This document shows, in pieces, positions 43,598 through 54,916 of a DNA stretch of 64,000 nt (positions are counted from its first letter, which is position 1; each line of letters starts with the position of its first letter). Origin of the DNA: Sedimenticola sp. (GTDB lineage Bacteria > Pseudomonadota > Gammaproteobacteria > Chromatiales > Chromatiaceae); contig JALXAM010000038.1 in the NCBI GenBank assembly GCA_026992075.1, positions 62,001-126,000 on the forward strand, given 5' to 3'. The position numbers were made by a program, and so were the translations under genes. The notes below the pieces were generated by a model. That model was not told where the DNA came from. It saw nothing but the letters and a program-made list of their open reading frames with translations, and did not search any database.

Positions 43598-44572
43598 ATG
43601 AACCAGGCGCCCGATCCCAGACTGGCTGTCGATTTCTGCGGTCTGCAGTTTCAGACCCCGCTGGTATTGCTTTCGGGCTGCGTGGGTTTTGGCGAAGAAT
43701 ACACCCGGGTGGAAGGCTTCACCAACCGCGACGTGGGCGCCATCTGCCTCAAGGGCACCACAGGCACGGCGCGCCTGGGCAACCCTCCCCACCGGGTGTT
43801 CGAGACCCCGGGTGGAATGCTCAACGCCATCGGTCTGCAGAACCCCGGCGTGGATCATGTGGTGAAGAAGATTCTGCCGAGGCTCGACTTCGGAGAGACC
43901 CGTTTCATCGCCAACGTCTCCGGCTCCACCCTGGAGGAGTACGAAGCGGTGACCCGGCGTTTCGACGACTCACCGGTGGACGCCATCGAGATCAACATCT
44001 CCTGTCCCAACGTGAAGGAGGGTGGCGCCAGCTTCGGCAATGACCCCGAGATGTCGGCGCGGGTGGTGGAGGTCTGTCGCCGCGCCACCAACAAGCCGCT
44101 CATCACCAAGCTCTCTCCCAACCAGACCGACATCGCCGAGAACGCCCGCCGCTGCCTGGAGGCGGGAAGCGACGCCTTCTCCGTGATCAACACCCTGATG
44201 GGCATGGCCATCGACATCGAGAGCCGTACCCCGGTGCTGGGCAACAACCAGGGCGGCCTTTCCGGCCCGGCGATCAAGCCGGTGGCCCTGCTCAAGGTGC
44301 ATCAGGTTTACCAGGTGACCCGGGACCATGGCGTGCCCATCATCGGCCAGGGGGGCATCACCAGCGCCGAGGATGCCATCGAGTTTCTCATCGCGGGCGC
44401 CACGGCGGTGGGGGTGGGCACCGCCCTTTTCTACGACCCCTTGGTGTGCAAGCGCATCAACCAGGGAATCCTGGAATACCTGGATCGCCACCAGCTCGCC
44501 CGGGTGGGACAGATCACCGGCAGCCTGAGACTCAATTCGCAGAACGCGCCAGGCTGCGGATGTGGCACTTGA
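43598..44572 (+). CDS. pyrD: Dihydroorotate dehydrogenase, class 1 (1B-like)
   Basis: Oxidises dihydroorotate to orotate in pyrimidine synthesis. It has 324 residues from ATG 43598 (GGAG 11 bases upstream; GTG 43586 is an alternative). The active-site base is cysteine, in [16 protein letters not shown], which marks the soluble class 1 rather than the membrane class 2 usual in gammaproteobacteria. Other motifs are [17 protein letters not shown] and [17 protein letters not shown]. Class 1B enzymes work with the PyrK flavin/iron-sulfur subunit, but no pyrK is in the window. It ends in an odd CGCGT tail. Confidence 0.93.
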   Translation: MNQAPDPRLAVDFCGLQFQTPLVLLSGCVGFGEEYTRVEGFTNRDVGAICLKGTTGTARLGNPPHRVFETPGGMLNAIGLQNPGVDHVVKKILPRLDFGETRFIANVSGSTLEEYEAVTRRFDDSPVDAIEINISCPNVKEGGASFGNDPEMSARVVEVCRRATNKPLITKLSPNQTDIAENARRCLEAGSDAFSVINTLMGMAIDIESRTPVLGNNQGGLSGPAIKPVALLKVHQVYQVTRDHGVPIIGQGGITSAEDAIEFLIAGATAVGVGTALFYDPLVCKRINQGILEYLDRHQLARVGQITGSLRLNSQNAPGCGCGT

Positions 44573-44650
44573 TTACACTGAGAGGCTGCCGATGGAGTTC
44601 GAGCCACCGGCAGTTTGTCTGAAGCCCACTGGAGAACAGGAACCTCGACC

Positions 44651-45961
44651 ATGCTCGGTAAGACCAAACCCGTTGAACCCTCGGTGGAGCTGCTGCAGCA
44701 GTTCACCCCGCTGGACGAGGCGCCGCCGGAGCAGCTGGCGGAGATCGCCCGGCAGGCCGAGTGGCTGCAGGCGGGCAAGAAATCGGTGCTCATGGACCTG
44801 GGAGACACCGACGAGCACAGCATCTTCCTGGTCAAGGGCAACATCCTGCTGGAAGCTGCCGACGGTCGCAAGCGCATCATCAAGCACACCGACCCGGCCG
44901 CCCGCTCCCCTCTCTCCCGGCTGCGCCCCAGCCGCTACCGCGTCACCGCCCTTACGCCGGTGCAGTACGTGAAGATCGACAACACCCTGCTGGACCGGGT
45001 CCTGGAAGAGGAGGAGGCGTCGGAGATGATCTCCTCCCATTATTACGTGGTGGAAGAGGGGCCGGAAAGCGGGGGCGACACCGATTTCGCCACCCAGGTA
45101 CTGGCGCAGATTTACGAAGACCTGCACCAGAACCGGCTGCTGATCTTCTCCTGGCAGCCGGCCAGCCTGCCCATCACCGCGCGCATCCTCGACGAGAAGG
45201 AAGAGAGCGACAAGCAGGCGGGGCTGGCCATGCTGGACCCTGTGCTGGCGCTGAAGCTGCTCCGTAAAGCCGGGGCAGGGGACGGAAAGGAGATTCCCGA
45301 CCGGGTGGACAGTGCCGTGCGAACCCTGGGAATCGAGGGCACCCACCGGCTGGCCTTTCTCAACCTGTTCCGGGAATCCTGCCGGCCCCACACCCATTTC
45401 ATGAACGAGATCTTCCGCAACAGCTGGGAACAGGCCATCGCCGTCTCCCGCCTGGCTTCCGAACTCGCTCTGGAACAGGGGCTGGTACCGGTGGAGAGCG
45501 TGGCTCTCGCCGGTCTGCTGCACAACGTGGGCAAACTGACGCTCATCAGCTATGCGCACAATTTCTACCGGGAGGTGAGCCTGGAGGAGCTCAAGAGCTG
45601 CGTGCAGATGTTCTCCAAGGAGACCGGGCGCATGGTCCTCACCCACTGGAACTTGCCCCACTCCCTGGTGCGCGGCATCTCCGACTCCTTCGAATGGTCC
45701 CAGGAGCACGGTGGCAGCAAGGCCACCCTGGGGGACGTGCTCATTGCTGCCCGGCTCTACACCAGATTCACGCGCAAGAAGAAACCGCTCAAAGAGGTCC
45801 CCGCCCTCCGCAAACTGGGGCTGGTGGACCCCCGCTCGAGCCGCGGCCAGGCGCTGCAGAATCTGGTGATCCAGGCGGTGTCGGAGGCCCGGGAGCTGTT
45901 GCGGCTGGAGCGCAAGCCGGCAGCCCGGAACCCGGAACCGCAGCAGGCGCAGGAAGCGTGA
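44651..45961 (+). CDS. HDOD-domain protein with N-terminal cNMP-binding-like region
   Basis: 436 residues from ATG 44651 (after GGAACC); the track ATG at 44615 is also possible. The N-terminal 130 residues resemble a cyclic-nucleotide-binding fold (FTPLDEAPPEQLAEIARQAEW, DEHSIFLVKGNILLEAADG) but with no obvious phosphate-binding cassette. The HDOD part starts near residue 190 (GLAMLDPVLALKLLRKAG) and has LAGLLHNVGKLTLISYAH and VLTHWNLPHSLVRGI. HDOD proteins act in bacterial signalling without proven catalysis. It stands alone after pyrD, and nothing in context fixes its pathway. Confidence 0.85.
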   Translation: MLGKTKPVEPSVELLQQFTPLDEAPPEQLAEIARQAEWLQAGKKSVLMDLGDTDEHSIFLVKGNILLEAADGRKRIIKHTDPAARSPLSRLRPSRYRVTALTPVQYVKIDNTLLDRVLEEEEASEMISSHYYVVEEGPESGGDTDFATQVLAQIYEDLHQNRLLIFSWQPASLPITARILDEKEESDKQAGLAMLDPVLALKLLRKAGAGDGKEIPDRVDSAVRTLGIEGTHRLAFLNLFRESCRPHTHFMNEIFRNSWEQAIAVSRLASELALEQGLVPVESVALAGLLHNVGKLTLISYAHNFYREVSLEELKSCVQMFSKETGRMVLTHWNLPHSLVRGISDSFEWSQEHGGSKATLGDVLIAARLYTRFTRKKKPLKEVPALRKLGLVDPRSSRGQALQNLVIQAVSEARELLRLERKPAARNPEPQQAQEA

Positions 45962-46002
45962 GGGAAAGGACTCCCACACGCCCTGCCCGCCCGGCACGAG
46001 AA

Positions 46003-46404
46003 TCAACGATTGCGGATGTGCTCGATGTACTTGGGCAGGTCCTCCCGCTCCAGTTGCACCGATTCCGCCTCCACGCGAATGGGCTGGTCGTCCCCCTCCA
46101 CCCTGAGCAAGCAGCCGGCCCGGCCGCGTCCCTCCAAGGGAACCGGAACCATGTCCCGATAGGTGTAGACGTTCAGGATCACGTCGCCCCCGGCGCAGGT
46201 GGCCGGCAGGTTCAAGTCACCGCCCTCCAGAAGCTCTGCACCACCAAACACCAGCTCGATGTTCTGGCGCCAGCGGGTGCGCTCCTCGGAACCGGTCATG
46301 GTCTGGATGAGGTAGGCGGGCTCGAAACGGATACGCACCTGGTCTCCCTCCACCCGCAGCCGCTGGATGACGGAACCCGGCAGTTCTATGCTGGTAAGGT
46401 CCAT
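46003..46404 (-). CDS. Conserved-looking protein of unknown function
   Basis: A 133-residue soluble protein with no signal peptide or membrane segment. Sequence such as GSVIQRLRVEGDQVRIRFEPAYLIQTM and the beta-rich remainder suggests a small beta-sandwich, but I recognise no family. The end (LPKYIEHIRNR) is charged. It converges with the HDOD gene, and its start faces the small ORF at 46417 across only 12 bases. Confidence 0.65.
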   Translation of the reverse strand: MDLTSIELPGSVIQRLRVEGDQVRIRFEPAYLIQTMTGSEERTRWRQNIELVFGGAELLEGGDLNLPATCAGGDVILNVYTYRDMVPVPLEGRGRAGCLLRVEGDDQPIRVEAESVQLEREDLPKYIEHIRNR

Positions 46405-46416
46405 GGTTGACTCGAC

Positions 46417-46494
46417 ATGATGCTGATCGAACTGTTTCTGATTCTAGCGCTGGTGGCCCTGGTGATCGCCTTGTTGAAGCCGTGGAAATGGTGA
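46417..46494 (+). CDS. Possible 25-residue single-helix membrane microprotein
   Basis: ATG ATG then a 25-residue frame, MMLIELFLILALVALVIALL plus KPWKW, and a stop. It would be one transmembrane helix with a basic aromatic C-terminal tail. It is too short for the ORF track, lies in a 90-base gap divergent from the hypothetical at 46003, and its stop abuts the end of ntrC. No strong ribosome site is visible, so it could be chance, but the composition is strikingly membrane-like. Confidence 0.4.
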   Translation: MMLIELFLILALVALVIALLKPWKW

Positions 46495-47885
<1,391 letters not shown>

Positions 47886-47889
<4 letters not shown>

Positions 47890-48974
47890 GATTCGCTCTC
47901 CAGGGGAAGATAGACGGTGAACACGGTATGGCCCGGCTCGCTCTCGAACTCGATGAGCCCCCCGTGGCGGTGCACCAGGGACTGGGCGATGGAGAGCCCC
48001 AGCCCGGTGCCCTCCGCCTTGCCGGTGACCATGGGAAAGAAGACGGTATGCTGCAACTCCGGGGGAATGCCGGGGCCGCTGTCCACCACGTTCACCTGCA
48101 CCACCAGGCGGTGGCGCTGGCTGGCCAGGGTGAACTGGCGCAGGATCCGGGTCTGCAACAGCACCTCGCCCCCCCCGCTGCTGGCCTGCACCGCGTTGCG
48201 CACGATGTTCATCAAGGCCTGAATGAGCTGGTCGGGGTCTCCCTGCAGCTCCGGAATGCTGGGGTCGTAGTCCCGCACCAGCTTCACCCGGTTGTCGGGA
48301 TCCGATTCGATCACCGAGGCCACCCGCTCCAGCACGTGATGGATGTTCACCGCCCGCTTCACCGGCAGCTTGCGAGCCCCGAGCATGTTGTCCACCAGTG
48401 CGCCGAGCCGGTCCACCTCCTTGAGGATGATGTTGGTGTACTCCTTCAGCTCCGGATCGGCCACCTCCATCTCCAACAGCTGGGCCGCGCCCCGCAACCC
48501 GCCCAGGGGATTCTTGATCTCGTGGGCCAGCCCCCGCAGCAGGGTCCGGGTGGCCGAATTCTGGCGAATGAGCTGCTCTTCCCGGCTCAGCCGAAGCTGC
48601 CGGTCCACCTGGCGCAGCTCCATCAGGATCATGGGCGGGGACTCCTCCATCATCGGCACCATGGTGCAATCCAGGGTCACCGTATGACCATCCGCCAGCT
48701 CCACCGCCACCTGGCGTTCGGTTACCGGCTGCTGTTGTTCCAGCACCACCTGCGCATGCTCCTCCAGCGAGCCTGCCACGCACTGCAGCAACTGCCCCAC
48801 CGGCTGGCCCACCGCGGTACGGGCGCTCACGGAGAAAAGCATTTCCGCAGCGGTATTGATGAAGCGCACCCGCAACGCCTGGTCCAGCAACAGCAGGGCT
48901 GTCACCTGGTTGGCGACTATGCGCTCAGCCAGCGCTTGGGAAAGAGAAGAATCGCGTGCCTGTTGCGGTGCCAT
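47886..48974 (-). CDS. ntrB: Nitrogen regulation sensor histidine kinase NtrB
   Basis: Cytoplasmic PAS-containing kinase that phosphorylates NtrC under nitrogen limitation. It has 362 residues from ATG 48974; the track ATG nine codons earlier is less likely. It has a PAS domain (VANQVTALLLLDQALRVRFINTAAEMLFSVSA, in part), H-box LLRGLAHEIKNPLGGLRGAAQLLE with the phosphorylated histidine, N-box ALMNIVRNAVQA, and G boxes DSGPGIP and GTGLGLSIAQ. It ends GHTVFTVYLPLE. First of the ntrB-ntrC pair. Confidence 0.95.
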
Positions 48975-49029
48975 GGGGAAACCGCCGACCGATCCGGGCA
49001 ATGCGGAAAGCCCGATCCTATTTCGGCGC

Positions 49030-49566
49030 CTATTGGGGCCTGGCGATGGTGCGGTGCAGATAGAAGATATGGCTATCCGAGCGCTTCAGCTCGCGCCCCT
49101 TGCCGTCGTAGACGGCCACGGCGATGCTGTGTTCGCCGCGATCCACGTTTTCCAGCTTGATCACCGTACTGGTGAATTTCCCCGGCCAGGGCTTGCCATC
49201 CAGGATCACCTGCAGGTAATCCTCGCCCTGAAGGGGTGGATCCAGTGCCACGAAGACCGGCACTTCACCTGGCGAACTGCGCACCGTGCCTTCCGGTTCC
49301 GGACTGATCACCTCCAGTACCCTGTAGCCGGCCTGCTGGGACGACGAATCCCCTGCCTCCGCATCCTTTTCCTCCTCCAGCACCGTCTCGGGAAGTTGGC
49401 GCGGCTCATAGGTGGAGAGCCCCGGCAGATCCTTCACCGGCCGCGCCCCCGGCGTGGCCGGATCATCGGTGTAATGCACCGTACCCTGCTCGTCCACCCA
49501 TTTGTAGATCTGGGCGAGGGCCGGCAGAGCCAGGAACAGGAAAAGCAGTGGCATTCGTCTCGACAT
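49030..49566 (-). CDS. DUF4124 domain exported protein
   Basis: A 178-residue protein from the ATG of MSRRMPLLFLFLALPALAQ, with a signal peptide directly followed by the DUF4124 motif IYKWVDEQGTVHYTDDP. The middle is acidic and low in complexity. The C-terminal half looks like an immunoglobulin-like beta domain (PVFVALDPPLQGEDYLQVILDGKPW, HSIAVAVYDGKGRELKRSD). Such proteins are usually periplasmic and often sit upstream of ntrB in gammaproteobacteria, without a known function. Confidence 0.88.
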   Translation of the reverse strand: MSRRMPLLFLFLALPALAQIYKWVDEQGTVHYTDDPATPGARPVKDLPGLSTYEPRQLPETVLEEEKDAEAGDSSSQQAGYRVLEVISPEPEGTVRSSPGEVPVFVALDPPLQGEDYLQVILDGKPWPGKFTSTVIKLENVDRGEHSIAVAVYDGKGRELKRSDSHIFYLHRTIARPQ

Positions 49567-49616
49567 GTTCACGATGCTATCGCGGTTTGCCTCCGCTGCC
49601 AAGCTGCCCCCGCCCG

Positions 49617-50363
49617 TCAGCCCCAGCTCACCGGTGAGCCCACAGCCAGCCGCAGCAGATGGTCCGCCCGTCCCTGGTTCACGGCGACCTCCACCAACCC
49701 AAGGGAGTTGACATACCAGAAGGGCTCTCCCCGCGCCACTTCGGAAAAAGTGCCCGCGCGAGCTATCAGGCGATCACCTACCCGAAGAGGCTGCTCCTCT
49801 GGCCCCGTTGGCGGACGCAGGCCCGTCATTGCATTGCCATACTGGTCCAGATAGATCACTTCCGGCAGCTCTTCCGGCCATTGGTACCCCGTCAGGCTTT
49901 CCAGAGGCAACGGCTCCAGTTCCAGCGGTCGGCCGCTGAGCAACCGGCCCGCTGCGGGAGCAAAGAGGTCGCGGCCGTGAAAGCTGGCCGAAAGCTGGAA
50001 GCCGGAGGTGCCGATCGCCCAGGCCTGCACCGGCCCCTCGCCATGGCACAGTGGAGCCAGCAGGCCATTGTCGGGCCCGATGAAGCGCCGCGCTCCTGCC
50101 TGCACCAGCAGGGGACGCCGTGGCCCGCCCACACCGGGATCCACCACGGCAACCACCAACGCCGACCGGGCCATCCAGGGCACCATGGCCGCCAGGAGAT
50201 ATCCGGCGTGGCGCGGTGAAAAGGCGGGCGCATCTGCGGCCAGGTTCACCACCCGGGCCGAAGGACATTGGGCCAGCAGCGCCGTTTCCATCAGCCCCAA
50301 ATAGGGACCGCCGGCACCGAAATCGGTGAAGAAATGGACGATTGGCGTGGTGTCGTTATCCAA
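49617..50363 (-). CDS. SAM hydroxide adenosyltransferase (DUF62 family)
   Basis: A 248-residue protein of the SAM hydrolase/fluorinase superfamily, which hydrolyses SAM to adenosine and methionine in characterised members. It shows IVHFFTDFGAGGPYLGLMETAL, VVDPGVGGPRRPLLVQAG, FIGPDNGLLAPL, YLDQYGNAMTGL and GLVEVAVNQGRAD. No ATG exists near the expected N-terminus. The best start is TTG 50363, because the track start at 50534 lies inside rplQ and beyond a 32-bp palindrome. The gene lies directly after the alpha ribosomal operon. Confidence 0.82.
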   Translation of the reverse strand: MDNDTTPIVHFFTDFGAGGPYLGLMETALLAQCPSARVVNLAADAPAFSPRHAGYLLAAMVPWMARSALVVAVVDPGVGGPRRPLLVQAGARRFIGPDNGLLAPLCHGEGPVQAWAIGTSGFQLSASFHGRDLFAPAAGRLLSGRPLELEPLPLESLTGYQWPEELPEVIYLDQYGNAMTGLRPPTGPEEQPLRVGDRLIARAGTFSEVARGEPFWYVNSLGLVEVAVNQGRADHLLRLAVGSPVSWG

Positions 50364-50379
50364 ACCGGTGCCCCAGACG

Positions 50380-50411
50380 GCAGGAAGCCGGGCGGCCGCC
50401 CGGCTTCCTGC
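50380..50411 (-). terminator. Perfect 32-bp palindrome after rplQ
   Basis: GCAGGAAGCCGGGCGG followed by its exact complement, a 16-bp stem with no loop, 26 bases after the rplQ stop. It is the natural end of the ribosomal transcript, although no U-tract follows on the minus strand, so Rho-independent termination is uncertain. A protein-binding palindrome is the alternative. Confidence 0.5.
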
Positions 50412-50437
50412 TGCAATCCTCCGCGAAAGAGCCGGGA

Positions 50438-50830
50438 TCAGTCCTCGAACATCTCTTCCGTATCCTCGCTCACAGGCCGGTCCACCAGCTCCACGTAGGC
50501 CATGGGCGCCTTGTCGCCGGGACGGTACCCGCACTTGAGGATGCGCAGATAGCCTCCGGGACGGTCCTGGTAACGCGGCCCCAGCTCGCTGAAGAGCTTG
50601 CCCACCGCCGCCTCGTTACGCAGGCGCGCAAAAGCGAGCCGCCGCCGTGCCACGCTGTCCTCCTTGGCCAGGGTGATGAGGGGTTCAGCCACCCGCCGCA
50701 GCTCCTTGGCCTTGGGAAGAGTGGTCTTGATCAGCTCATGCTCGATGAGCGAGGCAGCCATGTTGCGGAACATCGCCTTGCGATGGGCGCTGTTGCGATT
50801 CAATTGCCGTCCGGCTTTGCGATGACGCAT
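50438..50830 (-). CDS. rplQ: 50S ribosomal protein L17
   Basis: 130 residues beginning [56 protein letters not shown] (in part), the universal L17 start, and ending in an acidic tail ([11 protein letters not shown]). Last gene of the alpha operon after rpoA, as expected. Confidence 0.98.
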   Translation of the reverse strand: MRHRKAGRQLNRNSAHRKAMFRNMAASLIEHELIKTTLPKAKELRRVAEPLITLAKEDSVARRRLAFARLRNEAAVGKLFSELGPRYQDRPGGYLRILKCGYRPGDKAPMAYVELVDRPVSEDTEEMFED

Positions 50831-50871
50831 GGGTCGACTTCCTGAATTTCTCGGGGTTCAATGAAAGGCGA

Positions 50872-51876
50872 TTACTTCGCCACCAGTTCCTGGATGTTCT
50901 CCGGCGGCCAGTTCTCCAGCCGCATGCCCAACGACAGGCCACGGGTGGCCAGCACGTCCTTGATCTCGTTGAGCGATTTCTTGCCCAGGTTGGGCGTCTT
51001 GAGCAGTTCCACCTCGGTGCGCTGGATGAGATCGCCGATGAGAAAGATGTTCTCCGCCTTCAGGCAGTTGGCCGAACGCACCGTGAGCTCCAGGTCGTCC
51101 ACCGGGCGTAGCAGGATGGGATCGATGGCCGGCGCCTCCGGCTGGGCCGTGGGCTCCGCCTCCGCAGCGGTCTCCTCCAGGTAGACGAAGGTCTCCAGCT
51201 GCTGCTGCAGGATGGTGGCCGCACGGCGGATGGCATCCTCGGGATCGATGGTGCCGTTGGTCTCGATGTCGATCACCAATCGGTCCAGGTCGGTGCGCTG
51301 TTCCACCCGCGCCGCTTCCACGCTGTAGGCGACACGGCGGATAGGGCTGAAAGCGGCATCCAGCTGCAGGTGACCGATGGGGCGGTCTTCGCCGGCCGCG
51401 CTCTCACGGGCCGCTGCCGACTCGTAACCCCGGCCACGCCGCACCCGCAGTTTCATCTTCAGCTCACCCTTGTCGGTGAGATGGGCGATGACATGGTCAC
51501 CATTCACCACCTCCACCCCATGGGTGAGCTGGATGTCACCAGCAGTGACCACGGCGGGGCCCTTCACATCGAGGGTCAGCTCGGCCTCGTTGCGATCCTC
51601 CATGACGATGGCCACCCCCTTGAGGTTGAGCAGGATCTCCAGCACATCCTCCTGCACCCCCTCGATACCACTGTATTCGTGTTCCACCCCTTCGATTTGG
51701 GCGTCGACGATGGCGCAGCCGGGCATGGAGGAGAGCAGGATGCGGCGCAGGGCGTTGCCCAGGGTGTGGCCGAAACCCCGCTCCAGCGGTTCCAGCGAAA
51801 CCTTGGAACGGTGATCGTTGAGCTTCTCGACGTTGACGATACGAGGCTTGAGGAAATCTGTGACGGCGTCCGTCAT
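50872..51876 (-). CDS. rpoA: DNA-directed RNA polymerase alpha subunit
   Basis: 334 residues. The N-terminal domain, which nucleates the polymerase, starts [42 protein letters not shown] (in part). The flexible linker is rich in Glu, Ala and Pro ([15 protein letters not shown]). The C-terminal domain, which binds UP elements and activators, has [48 protein letters not shown] (in part). It lies between rpsD and rplQ in the alpha operon. Confidence 0.98.
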   Translation of the reverse strand: MTDAVTDFLKPRIVNVEKLNDHRSKVSLEPLERGFGHTLGNALRRILLSSMPGCAIVDAQIEGVEHEYSGIEGVQEDVLEILLNLKGVAIVMEDRNEAELTLDVKGPAVVTAGDIQLTHGVEVVNGDHVIAHLTDKGELKMKLRVRRGRGYESAAARESAAGEDRPIGHLQLDAAFSPIRRVAYSVEAARVEQRTDLDRLVIDIETNGTIDPEDAIRRAATILQQQLETFVYLEETAAEAEPTAQPEAPAIDPILLRPVDDLELTVRSANCLKAENIFLIGDLIQRTEVELLKTPNLGKKSLNEIKDVLATRGLSLGMRLENWPPENIQELVAK

Positions 51877-51894
51877 GAACTGTACCTTCCTGTA

Positions 51895-52515
51895 TTACTT
51901 GGAATAGAGCTCGACGATGAGCTGCTCGTTGATCTCCGCCGGCAGGTCGGCGCGTTCGGGGACACGCTTGAAGGTACCGCTCATCCCCTTCACGTCCACC
52001 TCCACCCAGTCGGGGAAGCCGTACTGCTCCGCCAGCGCCAGGGCGTTCTGGATGCGCACCTGCTTGCGCGCCTTTTCACGCACCGAGATCACATCCTCGG
52101 GCTTCACCAGGTAGGAGGGAATGTTCACCACCTTGCCGTTCACCTCGATGGCCTTGTGGCTCACCAGCTGACGCGCCTCGTTGCGGGTGGAGCCGAAACC
52201 CATGCGGTAGACCACATTGTCCAACCGCCGTTCCAGCAACTGCAGCAGGTTCTCGCCGGTAGGGCCCTTCTGCCGATCGGCCTCGGCATAGTAGTTACGG
52301 AATTGCCGCTCCAGCACGCCGTAGAGGCGGCGAACCTTCTGCTTCTCCCGCAGTTGCACGCCGTAGTCGGAGAGACGACGGCGACGCTCCTGGGTCTGCC
52401 CCGGCAGCTTGTCCATCTTGCACTTGGAGTCGACGGAACGCACCCGGCTCTTGAGGTACAGATCCGTACCTTCACGGCGCATCAACTTGCATTTGGGTCC
52501 GAGATACCTGGCCAT
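51895..52515 (-). CDS. rpsD: 30S ribosomal protein S4
   Basis: 206 residues, [19 protein letters not shown] with [22 protein letters not shown] and the S4 RNA-binding domain ([40 protein letters not shown], in part). The N-terminal cysteines of zinc-type S4 are reduced to C9, so this is the zinc-free form. S4 is the autogenous repressor of the alpha operon in E. coli. Confidence 0.98.
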   Translation of the reverse strand: MARYLGPKCKLMRREGTDLYLKSRVRSVDSKCKMDKLPGQTQERRRRLSDYGVQLREKQKVRRLYGVLERQFRNYYAEADRQKGPTGENLLQLLERRLDNVVYRMGFGSTRNEARQLVSHKAIEVNGKVVNIPSYLVKPEDVISVREKARKQVRIQNALALAEQYGFPDWVEVDVKGMSGTFKRVPERADLPAEINEQLIVELYSK

Positions 52516-52533
52516 GTTCTTCTAACTCCAGTG

Positions 52534-52923
52534 TTAAACGCGACGTTTCTTGGGCGGACGACAGCCGTTGTGCGGAATGGGCGTCACGTCCGTGATGCTG
52601 AGGATCTTGAAGCCGGCATTGTTCAGGGCACGCACGGCGGAATCCCGACCGGGACCCGGGCCCTTCACGTTCACGTCCAGGTTTTTGACCCCGAAGTCCT
52701 TGGCCATCTGGCCGGCACGATCCGCGGCCACCTGGGCGGCAAAAGGCGTGCTCTTGCGCGAGCCACGGAAACCGGAGCCGCCGGAAGTGGCCCAGCAGAG
52801 GGTGTTTCCCTGACGATCGGTGATGGTGATGATGGTATTGTTGAAAGACGCATGGATATGCGCGATCCCATCGGTCACCGTCTTCTTGACCTTTTTCTTG
52901 GTACGGGTGGTTGTCTTGGCCAT
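52534..52923 (-). CDS. rpsK: 30S ribosomal protein S11
   Basis: 129 residues with a basic N-terminus, [38 protein letters not shown] and the C-terminal [20 protein letters not shown]. Second gene of the alpha operon, between rpsM and rpsD. Confidence 0.98.
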   Translation of the reverse strand: MAKTTTRTKKKVKKTVTDGIAHIHASFNNTIITITDRQGNTLCWATSGGSGFRGSRKSTPFAAQVAADRAGQMAKDFGVKNLDVNVKGPGPGRDSAVRALNNAGFKILSITDVTPIPHNGCRPPKKRRV

Positions 52924-52955
52924 GCCTGTGTCACCTGTATGCGTTCAGCTTGCTG

Positions 52956-53312
52956 TCAGCGCTTGATGGGGCGCCGCGGTCCCTTGCGGGTACGGGCGTT
53001 GGTCTTGGTCCGCTGGCCACGCACCGGCAGCCCGCGGCGGTGGCGGATCCCGCGATTGCAGCCCAGGTCCATCAGGCGCTTGATGTTCATCGAGATCTCC
53101 CGCCGCAGATCGCCCTCCACCGTGTACTTGGCCACCTCGGCGCGCAGGCGATCCACCTCCTCTTCGCTCAGGTCCATAACCTTGCGATCGCGGGGCACTC
53201 CTGCGTCGTCGCAGATCTTCGCCGCACGCGAGCGGCCGATGCCGTAAATGGATGTCAGCGCAATGACCGCGTGCTTGCGGTCAGGAATGTTGACGCCTGC
53301 TATGCGGGCCAT
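52956..53312 (-). CDS. rpsM: 30S ribosomal protein S13
   Basis: 118 residues: [34 protein letters not shown] (in part), [21 protein letters not shown] and a basic end. First gene of the alpha operon, preceded by a strong sigma-70-type promoter (53367-53395) and an AGGAGA ribosome site. Confidence 0.98.
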   Translation of the reverse strand: MARIAGVNIPDRKHAVIALTSIYGIGRSRAAKICDDAGVPRDRKVMDLSEEEVDRLRAEVAKYTVEGDLRREISMNIKRLMDLGCNRGIRHRRGLPVRGQRTKTNARTRKGPRRPIKR

Positions 53313-53366
53313 TCTCTTTTCTCCTGTGATTCAACTTCCAGCGCAACCGGCGCGAGGAAACGCGAA

Positions 53367-53395
53367 ATTATAACCGGGTGCGCCAGGCCTTTCAA
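53367..53395 (-). promoter_or_regulatory. Sigma-70-type promoter of the alpha (rpsM-rplQ) operon
   Basis: On the minus strand: TTGAAA (53395-53390), exactly 17 bases, then TATAAT (53372-53367). It lies in the 97-bp gap between rpmJ and rpsM. The predicted leader is about 50 nt before the rpsM ATG, shorter than the E. coli alpha leader that S4 binds. Confidence 0.78.
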
Positions 53396-53409
53396 TAGAG
53401 TTGCCAGAC

Positions 53410-53523
53410 TCAGCCCTGACGCTGTTTGTGCCGGGGCTCCTTGCAGATCACGCGCACCACCCCTTTGCGGCGGATGATCTTGCAGTTGCGGCACATCTTC
53501 TTGACCGATGCTCGTACTTTCAT
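53410..53523 (-). CDS. rpmJ: 50S ribosomal protein L36
   Basis: A 37-codon gene absent from the ORF track: [20 protein letters not shown], then [17 protein letters not shown]. The three cysteines and the histidine form the zinc-ribbon site, so this is the zinc-containing form of L36. It lies between secY and rpsM, its standard position at the end of the spc operon. Confidence 0.97.
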   Translation of the reverse strand: MKVRASVKKMCRNCKIIRRKGVVRVICKEPRHKQRQG

Positions 53524-53556
53524 GGCTCTTTACCTGGTGATGGTTCGATGACAGGC

Positions 53557-54909
53557 TCAGCGGATCATTCCACTGCTGCCCTGCCCCTTGAGGTTCGCTT
53601 TCTTCATCAGCCCCTCGTACTGGTGGGACATCAGGTGCGACTGCACCTGGGCGATGAAATCCATGATCACCACCACCACGATGAGCAACGAGGTACCACC
53701 GAAGTAGAAGGGCACGTTCCAGCCGACGATGAGAAACTCCGGCAACAGACAGACGGCGGTGATGTAGATGGCACCGGCCAGAGTGAGCCGAGTCATCACG
53801 GCATCGATGTAGCGTGCCGTCTGCTCCCCGGGGCGAATGCCGGGAATGAAGGCCCCGGAGCGCTTGAGATTGTCGGCCGTCTCCCGCGCGTTGAACACCA
53901 ACGCGGTATAGAAGAAACAGAAAAAGATGATGGCGCCTGCATAGAGCCCCACATAGAGCGGTTCACCTGGCGACAGCTTGGCCACGATGTCCTGCAGCCA
54001 GCGCATGTTGGGCGTGTTCCCGGCCCAGGAAGCCAAAGTGGTGGGGAACAGGATGATGCTGGAAGCGAAGATGGGCGGGATGACCCCCGCCATGTTCAGC
54101 TTCAGCGGCAAAAAACTGCTCTGCGCCGCCATCAGCCGCCGCCCCTGCTGGCGCTTGGCATAGTTGATGGTGATGCGCCGCTGTCCCCGCTCGACGAAGA
54201 CTACGAAAGCGGTCACCGCCACCGCCAACAGCATCAGAAAGAGCGCGAACAACGCATTCATCTCGCCGTTGCGCACCAGCTCCGCCACGGAACCGAAAGC
54301 CGCCGGCAAGCCGGCAACGATGCCGGCGAAGATGATCATGGAGATGCCGTTGCCCAGCCCCCGCTCGGTGATCTGTTCGCCCAGCCACATGAGGAACATG
54401 GTTCCCGTCACCAAGGAGACGGCCGCAGTGAAGACGAAGCCCATGCCCGGCGCCATCACCAGCGACATGCCACCGGCAGACTGAGACTGTAACGCCACCG
54501 AGATGCCCACCGCCTGGAAGGTGGCCAGCACCACGGTGCCATACCGGGTGTACTGGGTGATCTTCCGACGACCGGCCTCACCCTCTTTCTTCAGCTGTTC
54601 CAGCTTGGGGATCACCGCCGTCATCAGCTGCACGATGATGGAAGCGGAGATGTAGGGCATGATTCCCAAGGCGAAGATGGAGGCTCGTTCGAGCGCCCCA
54701 CCAGAAAACATGTTGAACATGCCCAGGATGGTGCCCTGCTGCTGGTCGAACAGCGCCGCCAGCGCCGCCGGATTGACCCCCGGCACCGGGATGTAGGTGC
54801 CGATACGGAACACCACCAGCGCCCCCAGCAGGAACAGGAAACGCTGGCGCAGCTCGGTGAGCTGCCCGAGCTGGATCCCGCCGGCCGCTGCAGAAGGGTT
54901 CAAGGCCAT
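53557..54909 (-). CDS. secY: Protein translocase subunit SecY
   Basis: Channel subunit of the SecYEG translocon. It has 450 residues from [20 protein letters not shown]; the track adds 23 residues read out of frame from rplO's region. About ten transmembrane helices are visible, starting [23 protein letters not shown], with the plug region following and cytoplasmic loops such as [18 protein letters not shown] that contact SecA and the ribosome. It lies between rplO and rpmJ as in the standard spc operon. Confidence 0.97.
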   Translation of the reverse strand: MALNPSAAAGGIQLGQLTELRQRFLFLLGALVVFRIGTYIPVPGVNPAALAALFDQQQGTILGMFNMFSGGALERASIFALGIMPYISASIIVQLMTAVIPKLEQLKKEGEAGRRKITQYTRYGTVVLATFQAVGISVALQSQSAGGMSLVMAPGMGFVFTAAVSLVTGTMFLMWLGEQITERGLGNGISMIIFAGIVAGLPAAFGSVAELVRNGEMNALFALFLMLLAVAVTAFVVFVERGQRRITINYAKRQQGRRLMAAQSSFLPLKLNMAGVIPPIFASSIILFPTTLASWAGNTPNMRWLQDIVAKLSPGEPLYVGLYAGAIIFFCFFYTALVFNARETADNLKRSGAFIPGIRPGEQTARYIDAVMTRLTLAGAIYITAVCLLPEFLIVGWNVPFYFGGTSLLIVVVVIMDFIAQVQSHLMSHQYEGLMKKANLKGQGSSGMIR

Positions 54910-54916
54910 GGAGGAA

